From Deltaproteobacteria bacterium (GTDB lineage Bacteria > Desulfobacterota > Syntrophia > Syntrophales > JACQWR01), in contig JAPLJV010000065.1 of NCBI GenBank assembly GCA_026388415.1, positions 1 to 45,807 on the forward strand: a stretch of DNA of 45,807 bases, in the 5' to 3' direction. Position numbers and translations under genes: made by a program. The notes under the pieces were generated by a model. The model had not been told where the DNA came from, searched no databases, and was given only the letters and a program-made list of their open reading frames with translations. Below are positions 1-7,537 of this stretch, in pieces; position 1 is the first letter of the stretch, and each line of letters begins with the position of its first letter.

Positions 1-73
1 TCGTCTCTGTCTTTGACAATAGATGCTCTAATCGCTCCTTCTGGTCATCGCTTAATAATGTCGGTGGTCGCAT
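1..73 (-). CDS. Partial transposase-like protein, N-terminus only
   Basis: Reading the minus strand from the ATG at 73-71 gives 24 codons open to the window edge, beginning MRPPTLLSDDQKERL. This style of opening (short basic stretch, then a 'T-D-E/D-x-x-x-x-L' helix) resembles the N-terminal helix-turn-helix of IS630-type transposases, but 24 residues cannot prove a family. A GGAGGGAG Shine-Dalgarno run lies 3-10 bases upstream of the ATG. The gene is divergent from the membrane protein at 118 and shares with it an upstream region containing an inverted repeat. It could instead be any small DNA-binding protein. Confidence 0.4.
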   Translation of the reverse strand, partial: MRPPTLLSDDQKERLEHLLSKTET

Positions 74-78
74 ATCTC

Positions 79-100
79 CCTCCATAGTTTTTTATGGAGG
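79..100. repeat. 8-bp perfect inverted repeat in the divergent upstream region
   Basis: CCTCCATA at 79-86 is the reverse complement of TATGGAGG at 93-100, with a 6-base T-rich loop. Each arm carries a Shine-Dalgarno-like GGAGG, one per strand, so it may be two ribosome binding sites in mirror image. It could also be the edge of an insertion sequence whose transposase starts at 73. Confidence 0.5.
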
Positions 101-117
101 ATATTATATATTAGTTT

Positions 118-1806
118 ATGTATGAATGCAACTTAGTATTAGTTGCCGTCGCGTCGCATTCGGACAAAAAGTCAGTGAAGCGTGGTTTACCGCATGTATT
201 CTGGATCCTGTATCTTCCTATAGCCGCAGCAGCGATATTGACAGGGACGATATATTTTAACAATATCGAACCCCAGTGGCCGTTCTGGTACACGCTATCA
301 CTGCTGCTGGGCATTACCATCGGCTATTTTCTCATTAACCGAAAGGGTATGAGATTGCCCCTAGGCGAAGAGGGATCAACAGAGAAAACCTGGCTGTTGA
401 AAGTAAGGAATATTCTGAGACTGAAAAAGGAAGCACAAGTTCCCGCCTGGCCACGGATGAAGCTTGGTGCAGCCTTCCTGATCGTATCGGTCTTCGCTGT
501 CGCCACTTATATCTATATTGACAACAGTGCCCGTGAAGAACTTGCCCGGTTCCAAACGGAAACGACAGATCTATTGCAGCAGATGACGCCACCTCGTGCG
601 CCCGATGCCCAGAACGCGCGCCTGGTTTATGAACAGGCATCAAAATCACTGGGGGCGGAGAAAGACCTTCCAAAGTGGATTAAAGACAAGCCGGCCGATG
701 TATCCAGGCAGGAGATTGCCGATTTCGTGGAGAAGAACCGGAAAACGCTGGAGCTCCTCTATAAGGCCGCCGCTCTGCCGAACTTCAGCTACGATGTGGA
801 TATGACAAAACCTGCCTATGCATGGCCCCTTCCTCAATACGGTTCTTATCGCAGGATGGGTGACTTGCTCTATCACTCGGCCTGTCTGAAAGCCGATGCC
901 GGGGATGCGGCAGGCGCCATGAAAGATCTGTCGGTGATAGAAACAATGTCAAACCATTTCCGAACGGATCGGACCCTTATCGCGACATTGGTCAGCTTTG
1001 CCATAGATAATGGACGAGTGCGGGGAGCAGAGTATGTTCTTTCCCGTCTGCCCGATCGTGCCTTGAGGCAGCCCTTACCCGTAAAGACACACGCAACAGC
1101 CCTTGAAACTATCTATAAGGCGTTGCGATATGAGTATGCAATGATGAGCCAGGGGCTTCCTGCCGTTGCTTTAGGAGGCTCGTTTTCGGATGTGTCGTCA
1201 TGGGCGCCTCTCATGAGCTTTTATCGGGTTTTTTTCGTCACCGGTGACATGAAGGCACAGAAAGTACAAAGCTCAATCATGTCCAGGCCGGTCTGGACGT
1301 ACGAAGAACTCCAACGCAATAACAAGGAAGCAATTCAGGCCGTGAAAAACACAAGAGGGCTTCTAACCGCAGTAAATCTTGGTTCTGCTGGATACGATCG
1401 TTACATTCATCGAGCCATGTCCTATGAAACCAATCAAGGACTGGCCGATCTCGGTTTTGCAATGAATGCATACAAATCAACAAAAGGAAACTATCCGGAA
1501 AAGCTCGATGAACTTGTTCCGGACTACATAGACCGGATTCCCAACGATTCCTTTGACGGAAAGCCTCTCAGGATGAAATCCGTCAAGGGCGGACTGGAGC
1601 TTTACAGCATGGCCTCTCATCCGGATATCAAGCCATCTGGAGGCACCCAAGATCCGATCAACTTCTACCTCGGCAAAGAAGTCTATGAGGAATTTCGTGT
1701 GCAGCCGGCACGGGAAAAGCGGATCAAGGCAGAACAAATGAAATCGCAGCCGCCCGAGGCCAGGAAGGGAGATGAAGGCGCAAAAAAGTCTGAAGCGAGT
1801 AAATAA
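118..1806 (+). CDS. Membrane-anchored protein with pseudopilin-like C-terminal segment
   Basis: The 562-residue protein is of unknown function. Three hydrophobic helices are visible near residues 27-47, 56-74 and 115-135, followed by a long soluble region, probably periplasmic. Near residues 455-505 it carries a pattern close to the end of GspG-type pseudopilins: KGNYPEKLDELVP, then YIDRIPNDSF and ELYSMA. The tail is Lys/Glu/Ala-rich. That C-terminal pattern also occurs in large uncharacterised membrane proteins, and no N-terminal prepilin cleavage site is present, so it is not itself a pilin. The ATG is chosen because the frame opens there, but the nearest GGAGG (96-100) is 17 bases away, longer than usual. 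No neighbour suggests an operon. Confidence 0.65.
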   Translation: MYECNLVLVAVASHSDKKSVKRGLPHVFWILYLPIAAAAILTGTIYFNNIEPQWPFWYTLSLLLGITIGYFLINRKGMRLPLGEEGSTEKTWLLKVRNILRLKKEAQVPAWPRMKLGAAFLIVSVFAVATYIYIDNSAREELARFQTETTDLLQQMTPPRAPDAQNARLVYEQASKSLGAEKDLPKWIKDKPADVSRQEIADFVEKNRKTLELLYKAAALPNFSYDVDMTKPAYAWPLPQYGSYRRMGDLLYHSACLKADAGDAAGAMKDLSVIETMSNHFRTDRTLIATLVSFAIDNGRVRGAEYVLSRLPDRALRQPLPVKTHATALETIYKALRYEYAMMSQGLPAVALGGSFSDVSSWAPLMSFYRVFFVTGDMKAQKVQSSIMSRPVWTYEELQRNNKEAIQAVKNTRGLLTAVNLGSAGYDRYIHRAMSYETNQGLADLGFAMNAYKSTKGNYPEKLDELVPDYIDRIPNDSFDGKPLRMKSVKGGLELYSMASHPDIKPSGGTQDPINFYLGKEVYEEFRVQPAREKRIKAEQMKSQPPEARKGDEGAKKSEASK

Positions 1807-1960
1807 ATGTATTTGGGCCGGCCCAGACTTGAGATCACTCTCGGAAATCTCAGATTTAGGCCATATACGGGTTTAATTTTAAACTGGCTCAGCTAAAGAC
1901 TATAAACTTTTCAATAGGTTTGACGGGCATAAGCAAAGCTTTTATAAAAAGGAGGGGAAA
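1807..1960. other. Intergenic region with palindrome and weak hairpin
   Basis: This spacer holds a perfect 12-base palindrome, TGGGCCGGCCCA, at 1814-1825. It is followed by a 6-bp inverted repeat (TGAGAT at 1830-1835, ATCTCA at 1847-1852). Neither has a good U-tract, so a terminator is possible but not convincing. The end of the spacer carries the strong AAGGAGGGG ribosome binding site of the next gene. Confidence 0.35.
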
Positions 1961-2278
1961 ACGAGCGAGGCAACGTACTTCTTCACGCGAACGATGGGTG
2001 AGGGAAAGGGCACTCTCGAAGGCAAATTCGCCTCATCAGGATCTCCGAACATCCAAGCCGCTGAAGCTGCAATTATTCCGCTGAAGAATCTTGCCGGACT
2101 CTACTGGTTCGTAGAACTAGCGGGGGAACACAGGTCTTTGTCAACCGAAGAAATTGCCTTTGCTCTGGAAAGCGGCGGCCAGGCAAGGGCCATCAGTGGG
2201 CCGTTTCTGACTATGGGGGAAGCAGAACAAAGCTTGGAGCGTTATTGGGATATGATCCTGAGCGATGATGACGACTGA
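1961..2278 (+). CDS. Hypothetical protein, probable ACG start
   Basis: This small acidic protein (105 residues from ACG, 94 from the first ATG at 1994) is not recognised. The ATG at 1994 has no Shine-Dalgarno. A textbook AAGGAGGGG sits at 1949-1957, only a few bases before the in-frame ACG at 1961. Starting there adds the plausible N-terminus (M)SEATYFFTRT. The frame is open back to the TAA at 1880-1882, and no ATG, GTG or TTG lies between that stop and 1961. The real start is therefore either a rare ACG codon or a mutated ATG. The C-terminus ends in a run of aspartates. The neighbours are also small unknown proteins. Confidence 0.55.
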   Translation, partial: TSEATYFFTRTMGEGKGTLEGKFASSGSPNIQAAEAAIIPLKNLAGLYWFVELAGEHRSLSTEEIAFALESGGQARAISGPFLTMGEAEQSLERYWDMILSDDDD

Positions 2279-2440
2279 CAACGGCTCGGAGCTACTTTAA
2301 ACCCGCTCCTGCCTCCCAGGCCTACAAAGAAAGAAGCCATGTATTATTCATTACTGACCTTGACGTTTGTATTGTGTTGCCATAGTGATAATAACATGAA
2401 TTGGGGACGCTGTTGATAATACCATAGGGTGAGTTGCCAT

Positions 2441-2779
2441 ATGCCTGCGATGTCTGAAAGAATCTATATTTTCCCATACAGAAATGGTGACCCCGGCTTG
2501 ACGATGCCATTCCCCTATTGGTGGAACCGTAGTGAATTTATCAAAAGATATCAGGAGCGCGAAATTGATCTCGGTAATCCCATTGATGCCAATTTTGTAT
2601 GGGTACTGAATTCGGCAGAAGCCGTGGCCTGGAACGAAGAGTGTGTTAAGCGCTTTACCAGCGATCCGCTCAGTCAAAATCCGCAAATAATCGAGAAGCA
2701 ATATAAGTTGGAGGATGCGCTGATGCAATCGCAGTGGCTGCTTGTAGAATCTTACGAATGGGAGTCCGGTTTTGATTAG
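2441..2779 (+). CDS. Hypothetical protein, small and aromatic-rich
   Basis: The 112-residue soluble protein is unrecognised. It begins MPAMSERIYIFPYRNGD and is rich in Trp, Tyr and Phe (for example PFPYWWN), with no signal peptide or membrane helix. The ATG at 2441 is preferred over the GTG at 2429 because AGGGTGAG at 2426-2433 is well spaced for it; a third possible start is the ATG at 2450. Small, acidic, aromatic-rich single-domain proteins of this kind are often immunity proteins or phage-derived proteins, but no toxin partner is visible here. Confidence 0.55.
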   Translation: MPAMSERIYIFPYRNGDPGLTMPFPYWWNRSEFIKRYQEREIDLGNPIDANFVWVLNSAEAVAWNEECVKRFTSDPLSQNPQIIEKQYKLEDALMQSQWLLVESYEWESGFD

Positions 2780-2861
2780 ACCATGTAAAGGCCTTATGCG
2801 AAACTCGTTACAAACAGTAGACGTATGCGATAGGCTGAAAGAAAAAGGGGGTGTAAATACC

Positions 2862-3158
2862 ATGATTGAGAGTCAGGGGGAGTTAAAGCGGATTGATGTT
2901 CCTTCTTTTGTGAAAGCAATGACATTCTTTTCCATTGTTATCGGATTGATAGTAATCGTTTTGAATGTCCTTTATTCAATTACGTTTGATGCTCCTGTAT
3001 TATTTTGGATGGACAAACTGTCAGTTATTGAGGCGATTATTCTCATCATAGCTGGACCTGCAATTATTGGGTTCGATGTGGCCATCGTTTCTTTCATTAG
3101 CTGCCTTATATTCAACTATTCTCTTAAGATTTGCGGGGGGATCAAGTTTCAAATATAA
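2862..3158 (+). CDS. Small membrane protein, DUF3566-like
   Basis: This 98-residue protein has a short polar N-terminus ending in DVPSFVKA and two strongly hydrophobic segments (about residues 20-43 and 58-88). The layout 'short cytoplasmic lead, two helices, Gly-containing hydrophobic tail' resembles DUF3566-type membrane proteins; this is a guess from pattern. The ATG at 2862 is used instead of the longer frame from 2772 because AAAAGGGGGTG lies just upstream and the extra 30 residues look non-coding. It follows the unknown protein at 2441 by 82 bases and may be cotranscribed. Confidence 0.5.
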   Translation: MIESQGELKRIDVPSFVKAMTFFSIVIGLIVIVLNVLYSITFDAPVLFWMDKLSVIEAIILIIAGPAIIGFDVAIVSFISCLIFNYSLKICGGIKFQI

Positions 3159-3207
3159 AGCGCGATTGTAATCTTCCGAAGGCGTTATCGTTGATTGGAG
3201 GGATTTT

Positions 3208-3270
3208 ATGAAAACGCATGCAATAACCCTTGCGACATTTCTATTTTTTCTGCCAGGTAGTGTGGGATAG
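3208..3270 (+). CDS. 20-residue hydrophobic peptide or truncated signal peptide
   Basis: A GGAGGG at 3197-3202 is ideally spaced before an ATG that encodes MKTHAITLATFLFFLPGSVG and then stops. The peptide looks like a signal sequence cut off right after its hydrophobic core. It is either a remnant of an exported protein whose body is lost, or a real tiny membrane peptide. The frame downstream of the stop shows no clear continuation, so decay is the simpler reading. Confidence 0.3.
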   Translation: MKTHAITLATFLFFLPGSVG

Positions 3271-3337
3271 AGGGATATTCCAAAAGGAAGAGGGCAGAAT
3301 AGCAGCCGTGCCCGCCTGCCGGTTTTCGAGAAAAGAT

Positions 3338-3365
3338 TTGACAAAACAAGGATATAAATTATAGC
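3338..3365 (+). promoter_or_regulatory. Candidate sigma-70 promoter for the heptose kinase operon
   Basis: TTGACA at 3338-3343 is a perfect -35 hexamer. TATAGC at 3360-3365, after a 16-base spacer, is a 4/6 match to the -10. It lies 34 bases before the start of the heptose kinase gene, the first gene of a tight same-strand run. Confidence 0.5.
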
Positions 3366-3399
3366 ATGACCCCAAAAAAGCATTTGGGCCGTTGCTGCA

Positions 3400-4434
3400 A
3401 TGATGAAGAAAACTGAAGACATTAAAATCTTGGGGACCCCTCGCGTCGCAAATTTACTGAATAAGGATAGAGCGTTGGAAATAATCGCCAACTTCTCCGA
3501 GGCGGCGGTTCTGGTCGTGGGAGACATTATGCTCGACCACTTTATATGGGGAAAGGTGGCGCGTATTTCACCGGAGGCGCCTGTCCCGGTGGTGGATGTC
3601 CAGGCTGAGAATATCATGTTGGGCGGCTCTGCCAACGTGCTCAATAATATCCATGCCATTGGCGGCCGGGCCTTGGGGACTGGCGTTGTGGGCGCCGATG
3701 AGATGGGCGAGAGATTGTGCCAGGAATTTCTTGCCCGGCAGATCGAAACCGAGGGTGTGATTGTGGAAAAAGGACGTCCCACGACCTTGAAAACCAGGGT
3801 TGTTGCCCACGGTCAGCAAATAGTCAGATTTGACCGGGAAAGCAGATATCCAGTAGCGAAAGACAGCATTAAGCGGATCATAGCTTATGTAAAATCGCGG
3901 CGTGATCAGATAGGGGCCATCGTCGTTTCCGATTACAATAAAGGTCTCATTACCCAGGATCTGCTCGACGGGATCAGAAAGGTTGTTTTTGGGCGGAAGC
4001 TGGTTGTTTGCGTAGATCCGAAGCGGGACGATTTTTCTTTCTATCGGGGTTTTGACGTTATCACACCTAATCACCACGAGGCAGGGCGGGCGCTGGGCAT
4101 AGAGATAAGCAATGAAGCCGACCTTTGCCGGACGGGCGCCACCCTCATGGAACGATTTGATTTTAAAGCGGTGCTGATCACTAAAGGGGAGGAGGGGATC
4201 AGCCTTTTTGAAAAGGGCAGCACTTTGATCCATACCCCCTTTCCCACGGAGGCCAGGGAAGTATTTGATGTTACGGGCGCCGGGGATACTGTCATAGGAG
4301 TCTTTGCCCTGGCCATGGCGGCCGGCGCGAGCTTCAAGGAAGCGGCTGTGCTGGCAAATCATGCTGCCGGGATCGTCGTGGGGAAGATCGGCACGGCCAC
4401 GGTTTCGCGGGAAGAGCTTGCCAAATCCCTATGA
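3400..4434 (+). CDS. rfaE1: D-glycero-beta-D-manno-heptose-7-phosphate kinase
   Basis: This PfkB/ribokinase-family kinase phosphorylates heptose 7-phosphate at C1 in the ADP-heptose branch of LPS inner-core synthesis, in the cytoplasm. The GGSANV sugar-binding motif is at residues 75-80, and the family signature DVTGAGDT is near 290-297, with Asp296 the expected catalytic base. At 344 residues it corresponds to the N-terminal half of E. coli HldE; the adenylyltransferase half is absent, so RfaE2 must be encoded elsewhere. The start is weak: no clear Shine-Dalgarno, and the first 25 residues are longer than usual, so a downstream start is possible. The ATGA overlap at the end couples it to the next gene. 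Confidence 0.92.
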   Translation: MMKKTEDIKILGTPRVANLLNKDRALEIIANFSEAAVLVVGDIMLDHFIWGKVARISPEAPVPVVDVQAENIMLGGSANVLNNIHAIGGRALGTGVVGADEMGERLCQEFLARQIETEGVIVEKGRPTTLKTRVVAHGQQIVRFDRESRYPVAKDSIKRIIAYVKSRRDQIGAIVVSDYNKGLITQDLLDGIRKVVFGRKLVVCVDPKRDDFSFYRGFDVITPNHHEAGRALGIEISNEADLCRTGATLMERFDFKAVLITKGEEGISLFEKGSTLIHTPFPTEAREVFDVTGAGDTVIGVFALAMAAGASFKEAAVLANHAAGIVVGKIGTATVSREELAKSL

Positions 4435-4967
4435 GCGAACCGAAACCGGCCGAGGTCGTAAAGCTTTTTACCAGTATCCTTTTTTCAGAAAAAGTAGTAT
4501 TGCCCTCTGTACTTTCGGCACTTACCGAGGAATATGGCGTAACCGACTTTATCAGCCCTGCCCGGCCTTTTTTGTATAGCGACTACTACTGCCGGGAGAT
4601 GGGCTTGAACATGGAAAGGCTTTTTGTCGCTTTTGCCGCGTTGATCCGGCCGGAATCACTTCCGGAAGTCAAGCTGCGGACCAATGATATGGAGAAGGAA
4701 TTTTCCCGGGCGGGCGGACGCAGGGTCAACATAGATCCGGGTTATTTATCATCGGCGCACCTTATCCTGGCGACCGGCAAAGGTTATGCGCATCGCCCTT
4801 ATCTGCGCGATGGCATTTATGCCGATCTGACCTTGATGTATTATGAGAAGTCCTTTCAAACGCTTCCCTGGACTTATCCTGATTACGGGGAAAAGGAGAC
4901 CCGGGGGATGTTTAATCGCCTCCGGGCGAAATATGTCGTCCAGGTTAAAGGACATAGACAGGATTGA
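4431..4967 (+). CDS. DUF4416 family protein
   Basis: The 178-residue soluble protein matches the DUF4416 family, recognised from SILFSEKVVL, DYYCREMG, NIDPGYLSSAHLILATGK and LTLMYYEK. Its function is unknown. The gene overlaps the heptose kinase stop by four bases (ATGA), a sign of translational coupling, and is followed after 3 bases by yicC. DUF4416 genes are commonly found in this position in deltaproteobacteria (family knowledge, not shown here). Confidence 0.85.
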   Translation: MSEPKPAEVVKLFTSILFSEKVVLPSVLSALTEEYGVTDFISPARPFLYSDYYCREMGLNMERLFVAFAALIRPESLPEVKLRTNDMEKEFSRAGGRRVNIDPGYLSSAHLILATGKGYAHRPYLRDGIYADLTLMYYEKSFQTLPWTYPDYGEKETRGMFNRLRAKYVVQVKGHRQD

Positions 4968-4970
4968 TAA

Positions 4971-5852
4971 ATGATTAAAAGTATGACGGGTTATGGGCGG
5001 GCCGAAGCCATTGTGGGCGGTAAGAGAATCGTGGTGGAGATCAAGTCTTTGAACCACCGCTTCCTGGAAGTATCCTTGCGTTTGCCCGGCGCTCTTTCTT
5101 CCCTCGAACTGGAGTTAAAGAAGAAGATCAATGCCAAATTCTCCCGCGGCAAGATAGAGGTTGGCGTCCGGATGGACTCCAGTGTTTCCCCTGAAAGAGG
5201 GGCCGGTCTTGATCTCAATATGCCCCTCCTCAGAAACTATCATTCGCTGCTCAGTAAGATGAAAGAGGAGCTTGATCTGCCCGATGAGATAAGCCTGGCT
5301 GTCATGTCCTCATTTAGGGATATTTTTGTTTCCCAGGATGATGACGACCTGGAGGCTGTCTGGCAAAAGCTGGAAGTTTTGCTGGAGGAGGCCGTAGCCA
5401 TGCTGATGGTGATGCGGGCCAAGGAAGGTGAAGCATTGGTCCGGGATCTCCGTTCCAGGATTAATGTGGTGGAGCAGACTGTTGAAATCATTCAGAATCG
5501 GGTGCCTCAGGTGCTTACGGCCTACCAGAAGCGATTGACGGAGAGGATTAAGGAACTGGTGGGGAATATGGAGATTGACGCCGCCCGTTTAATGCAGGAA
5601 GTCGCCATCATGGCTGAAAAAAGCGACATTACCGAAGAGATTGTCCGTTTTCGGAGTCATATCGCTCAATTTATCGAGATGCTGAAAGGCGATGAGGCGG
5701 TGGGAAGAAAGATTGATTTTCTCATCCAGGAGATGGGGCGGGAGGCCAACACCATCGGTTCCAAGAGCAATGATGCGGAAATATCCATAGGGGTCATAGA
5801 AATCAAAAGTGAACTGGCCCGCATACGGGAACAGGTGCAAAATCTTGAATGA
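4971..5852 (+). CDS. yicC: YicC family endoribonuclease
   Basis: The 293-residue protein begins with the family hallmark MIKSMTGYGRAE and ends with the conserved segment around IGSKSNDAEIS. It has the YicC N-terminal domain followed by the helical DUF1732 domain. E. coli YicC is an endoribonuclease acting on small RNAs; that activity is assumed here by homology. The gene lies 3 bases after the DUF4416 gene, and its stop overlaps the start of guanylate kinase, the usual yicC-gmk linkage. Confidence 0.93.
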   Translation: MIKSMTGYGRAEAIVGGKRIVVEIKSLNHRFLEVSLRLPGALSSLELELKKKINAKFSRGKIEVGVRMDSSVSPERGAGLDLNMPLLRNYHSLLSKMKEELDLPDEISLAVMSSFRDIFVSQDDDDLEAVWQKLEVLLEEAVAMLMVMRAKEGEALVRDLRSRINVVEQTVEIIQNRVPQVLTAYQKRLTERIKELVGNMEIDAARLMQEVAIMAEKSDITEEIVRFRSHIAQFIEMLKGDEAVGRKIDFLIQEMGREANTIGSKSNDAEISIGVIEIKSELARIREQVQNLE

Positions 5853-6468
5853 TAATAAAAAAGAGTTGGGCCTATTGGTAGTCATTTCCGCTCCTTCCGG
5901 GGCCGGCAAGACTTCAATCTGTCGGCGTCTGCTTGATAAGTGGCCGAACCTGAGATTCTCCGTGTCCCATACCACCCGAACGCCCCGCCCGGGTGAACAA
6001 GACGGCAGGGATTATTATTTTATTTCCACGGCAGTCTTTAAAGAAAAAATTGCCCAGGGTGAATTTGTCGAGTGGGTGGAAAACTACGGTCAGTTCTATG
6101 GAACGGCGCGGGCCACAATTCAACCCTTGCTGGAGCAGGGCTTTGATCTGCTCATTGACGTGGAACCGCGGGGCGCCAAGGAATTAAAAATAAACTTCCC
6201 GGGTGGTATTCTTGTCTTCATTCTTCCCCCTTCCTGGTTAGAATTGAAAAACAGGTTGATAAAAAGAGGATGCGAGGAAGAAGATGCCATCAAGGAGCGT
6301 CTGCATAAGGCGCGTGAGGAAAGCAGGGCGGTTGTGTGGTATGATTATGTAATATTCAATGACCGCCTCGTTGAGGCGGTGGATCAGATGAACGCCATTT
6401 ATCTGGCGGAAAAAACAAGGCGGGAGCGCTTGATGGGGCGGATTAACAGTCTTTTTGACCAGGGATGA
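5845..6468 (+). CDS. gmk: Guanylate kinase
   Basis: This enzyme phosphorylates GMP to GDP using ATP, part of purine nucleotide salvage and supply. The P-loop SAPSGAGKT is at residues 15-23, followed by the GMP-binding region with SVSHTTRTPRPGE and the GRDYYF motif. A TTG start at 5845 is chosen because AGGTG at 5834-5838 is well spaced and the resulting 207 residues match the usual length; the ATG at 5809 lies inside yicC and adds no conserved sequence. The coding region overlaps the yicC stop by 8 bases. RpoZ follows, as in many proteobacteria. Confidence 0.92.
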   Translation: MNDNKKELGLLVVISAPSGAGKTSICRRLLDKWPNLRFSVSHTTRTPRPGEQDGRDYYFISTAVFKEKIAQGEFVEWVENYGQFYGTARATIQPLLEQGFDLLIDVEPRGAKELKINFPGGILVFILPPSWLELKNRLIKRGCEEEDAIKERLHKAREESRAVVWYDYVIFNDRLVEAVDQMNAIYLAEKTRRERLMGRINSLFDQG

Positions 6469-6508
6469 ATGAACAAATATTGAATATAAATTGGAGGCAG
6501 GAGAAAAG

Positions 6509-6781
6509 ATGGCAAGAATTACAGTTGAGGATTCCTTAAGAAACGCCAAAAACAGATTTGCCCTCGTTTTACTGACGGCAAAAAGGGCCAGGCAACTTTT
6601 GAAAGGATCACAACCTTTGGCGGAGATCAGAAATAACCGGGAAGTTGTGTCGGCGCTGCGTGAAATAGCCGAAGGCAAGGTCATGTACGCTTATCCGGAG
6701 CGTTTGCGGGGGGCTAAGGTGTATTATAGGCAAATCCCGGATGACACTGAATTTATCGGCGATGAAGAATACACGGATTAG
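6509..6781 (+). CDS. rpoZ: RNA polymerase omega subunit
   Basis: The 90-residue omega subunit begins MARITVEDSL and carries the RFALVLLTAKRARQL region that wraps the beta' C-terminus. It assists RNA polymerase assembly and, in many proteobacteria, forms part of the ppGpp site. The ATG at 6509 is preceded by GGAGGCAGGAG; the longer frame from 6491 would put the ribosome binding site inside the gene. Its end overlaps the start of rlmB. Confidence 0.93.
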   Translation: MARITVEDSLRNAKNRFALVLLTAKRARQLLKGSQPLAEIRNNREVVSALREIAEGKVMYAYPERLRGAKVYYRQIPDDTEFIGDEEYTD

Positions 6782-7535
6782 CAACCCGCCGGAGTGCTTG
6801 GCGCCACTTATTATATACGGAATAAATCCACTTTTGGAACGGATAAGACAGGGTGGTCAGGGGATAAGCGAGATTATTGTGGCGGCCGGCAGAAAAGGGG
6901 CGGCAGTTGACAATATCCTGTCGTGGGCGTCGGTAAAGGGCATACCGGTAGCCTGCAAAGACAAGTCCTATCTCGACCAGGTGTCCGGCGACGGCGCCCA
7001 CCAAGGCATTGCTGCTTTGTGCGCAGCCTATGCCTATGTCAATATAGACGCATTGATTGCCAACAGCACGCAGGCAAATCTTATCCTGATGCTTGATGGC
7101 ATAACGGATCCGCATAATCTGGGCGCGCTGATCAGAACAGCTCATTGTCTGGGTGCCAAGGGGGTAGTAATACCGGAAGATAGGGCGGCGGCGATCACGG
7201 CGACGGTAATCAAGGCCTCTGCCGGAGCGGCCTACTGGCTGCCAGTAACTCGGGAGGTAAATCTTGCCCGGACCATTGACTACTTGAAGGAGAAAGGCTT
7301 TTGGATCTACGGCGCCGATGCCGACCAGGGTACGGACGTAAACCAGTTTGCCGATGCAGGGCCGGTTTGCTTGGTAATGGGCAGCGAAGGTAGCGGCATC
7401 AGGCCGCTCGTCAGAAAAAAGTGCGATTTCCTGTTGTCCATTCCCATGGCGGGCAGTCTTCATTCTTTAAACGTTTCCGTTGCCGCAGGTATCATTATGA
7501 ATGAGATAGCGAGAAAACAGGGAAGGAAGAATTAG
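6765..7535 (+). CDS. rlmB: 23S rRNA (guanosine(2251)-2'-O)-methyltransferase
   Basis: This SpoU/TrmH-family methyltransferase modifies the P-loop of 23S rRNA. An N-terminal substrate-binding domain (YGINPLLE) is followed by the SPOUT knot domain with DPHNLGALIRTA, VMGSEGSGIRPLV and SIPMAGSLHSLNVSVA, which carry the conserved Asn, Glu and Ser/Asn residues of the family. From the ATG at 6765 it is 256 residues. That start lies inside rpoZ by 17 bases; a TTG at 6796 after a GGAG is an alternative. The exact tRNA or rRNA target could differ among SpoU paralogues. Confidence 0.88.
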   Translation, partial: KNTRISNPPECLAPLIIYGINPLLERIRQGGQGISEIIVAAGRKGAAVDNILSWASVKGIPVACKDKSYLDQVSGDGAHQGIAALCAAYAYVNIDALIANSTQANLILMLDGITDPHNLGALIRTAHCLGAKGVVIPEDRAAAITATVIKASAGAAYWLPVTREVNLARTIDYLKEKGFWIYGADADQGTDVNQFADAGPVCLVMGSEGSGIRPLVRKKCDFLLSIPMAGSLHSLNVSVAAGIIMNEIARKQGRKN

Positions 7536-7537
7536 CG

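Noticed and set aside
2351-2863. 170-codon minus-strand frame opposite the small unknown proteins
   Set aside because: The plus-strand frames have better ribosome sites and protein-like composition; the antisense product has no visible features. Lower certainty than the rpoBC shadows.
3021-3782. 253-codon minus-strand frame over the heptose kinase start
   Set aside because: It mirrors the codon structure of the PfkB kinase on plus, shows no domain, and has no plausible ribosome site.
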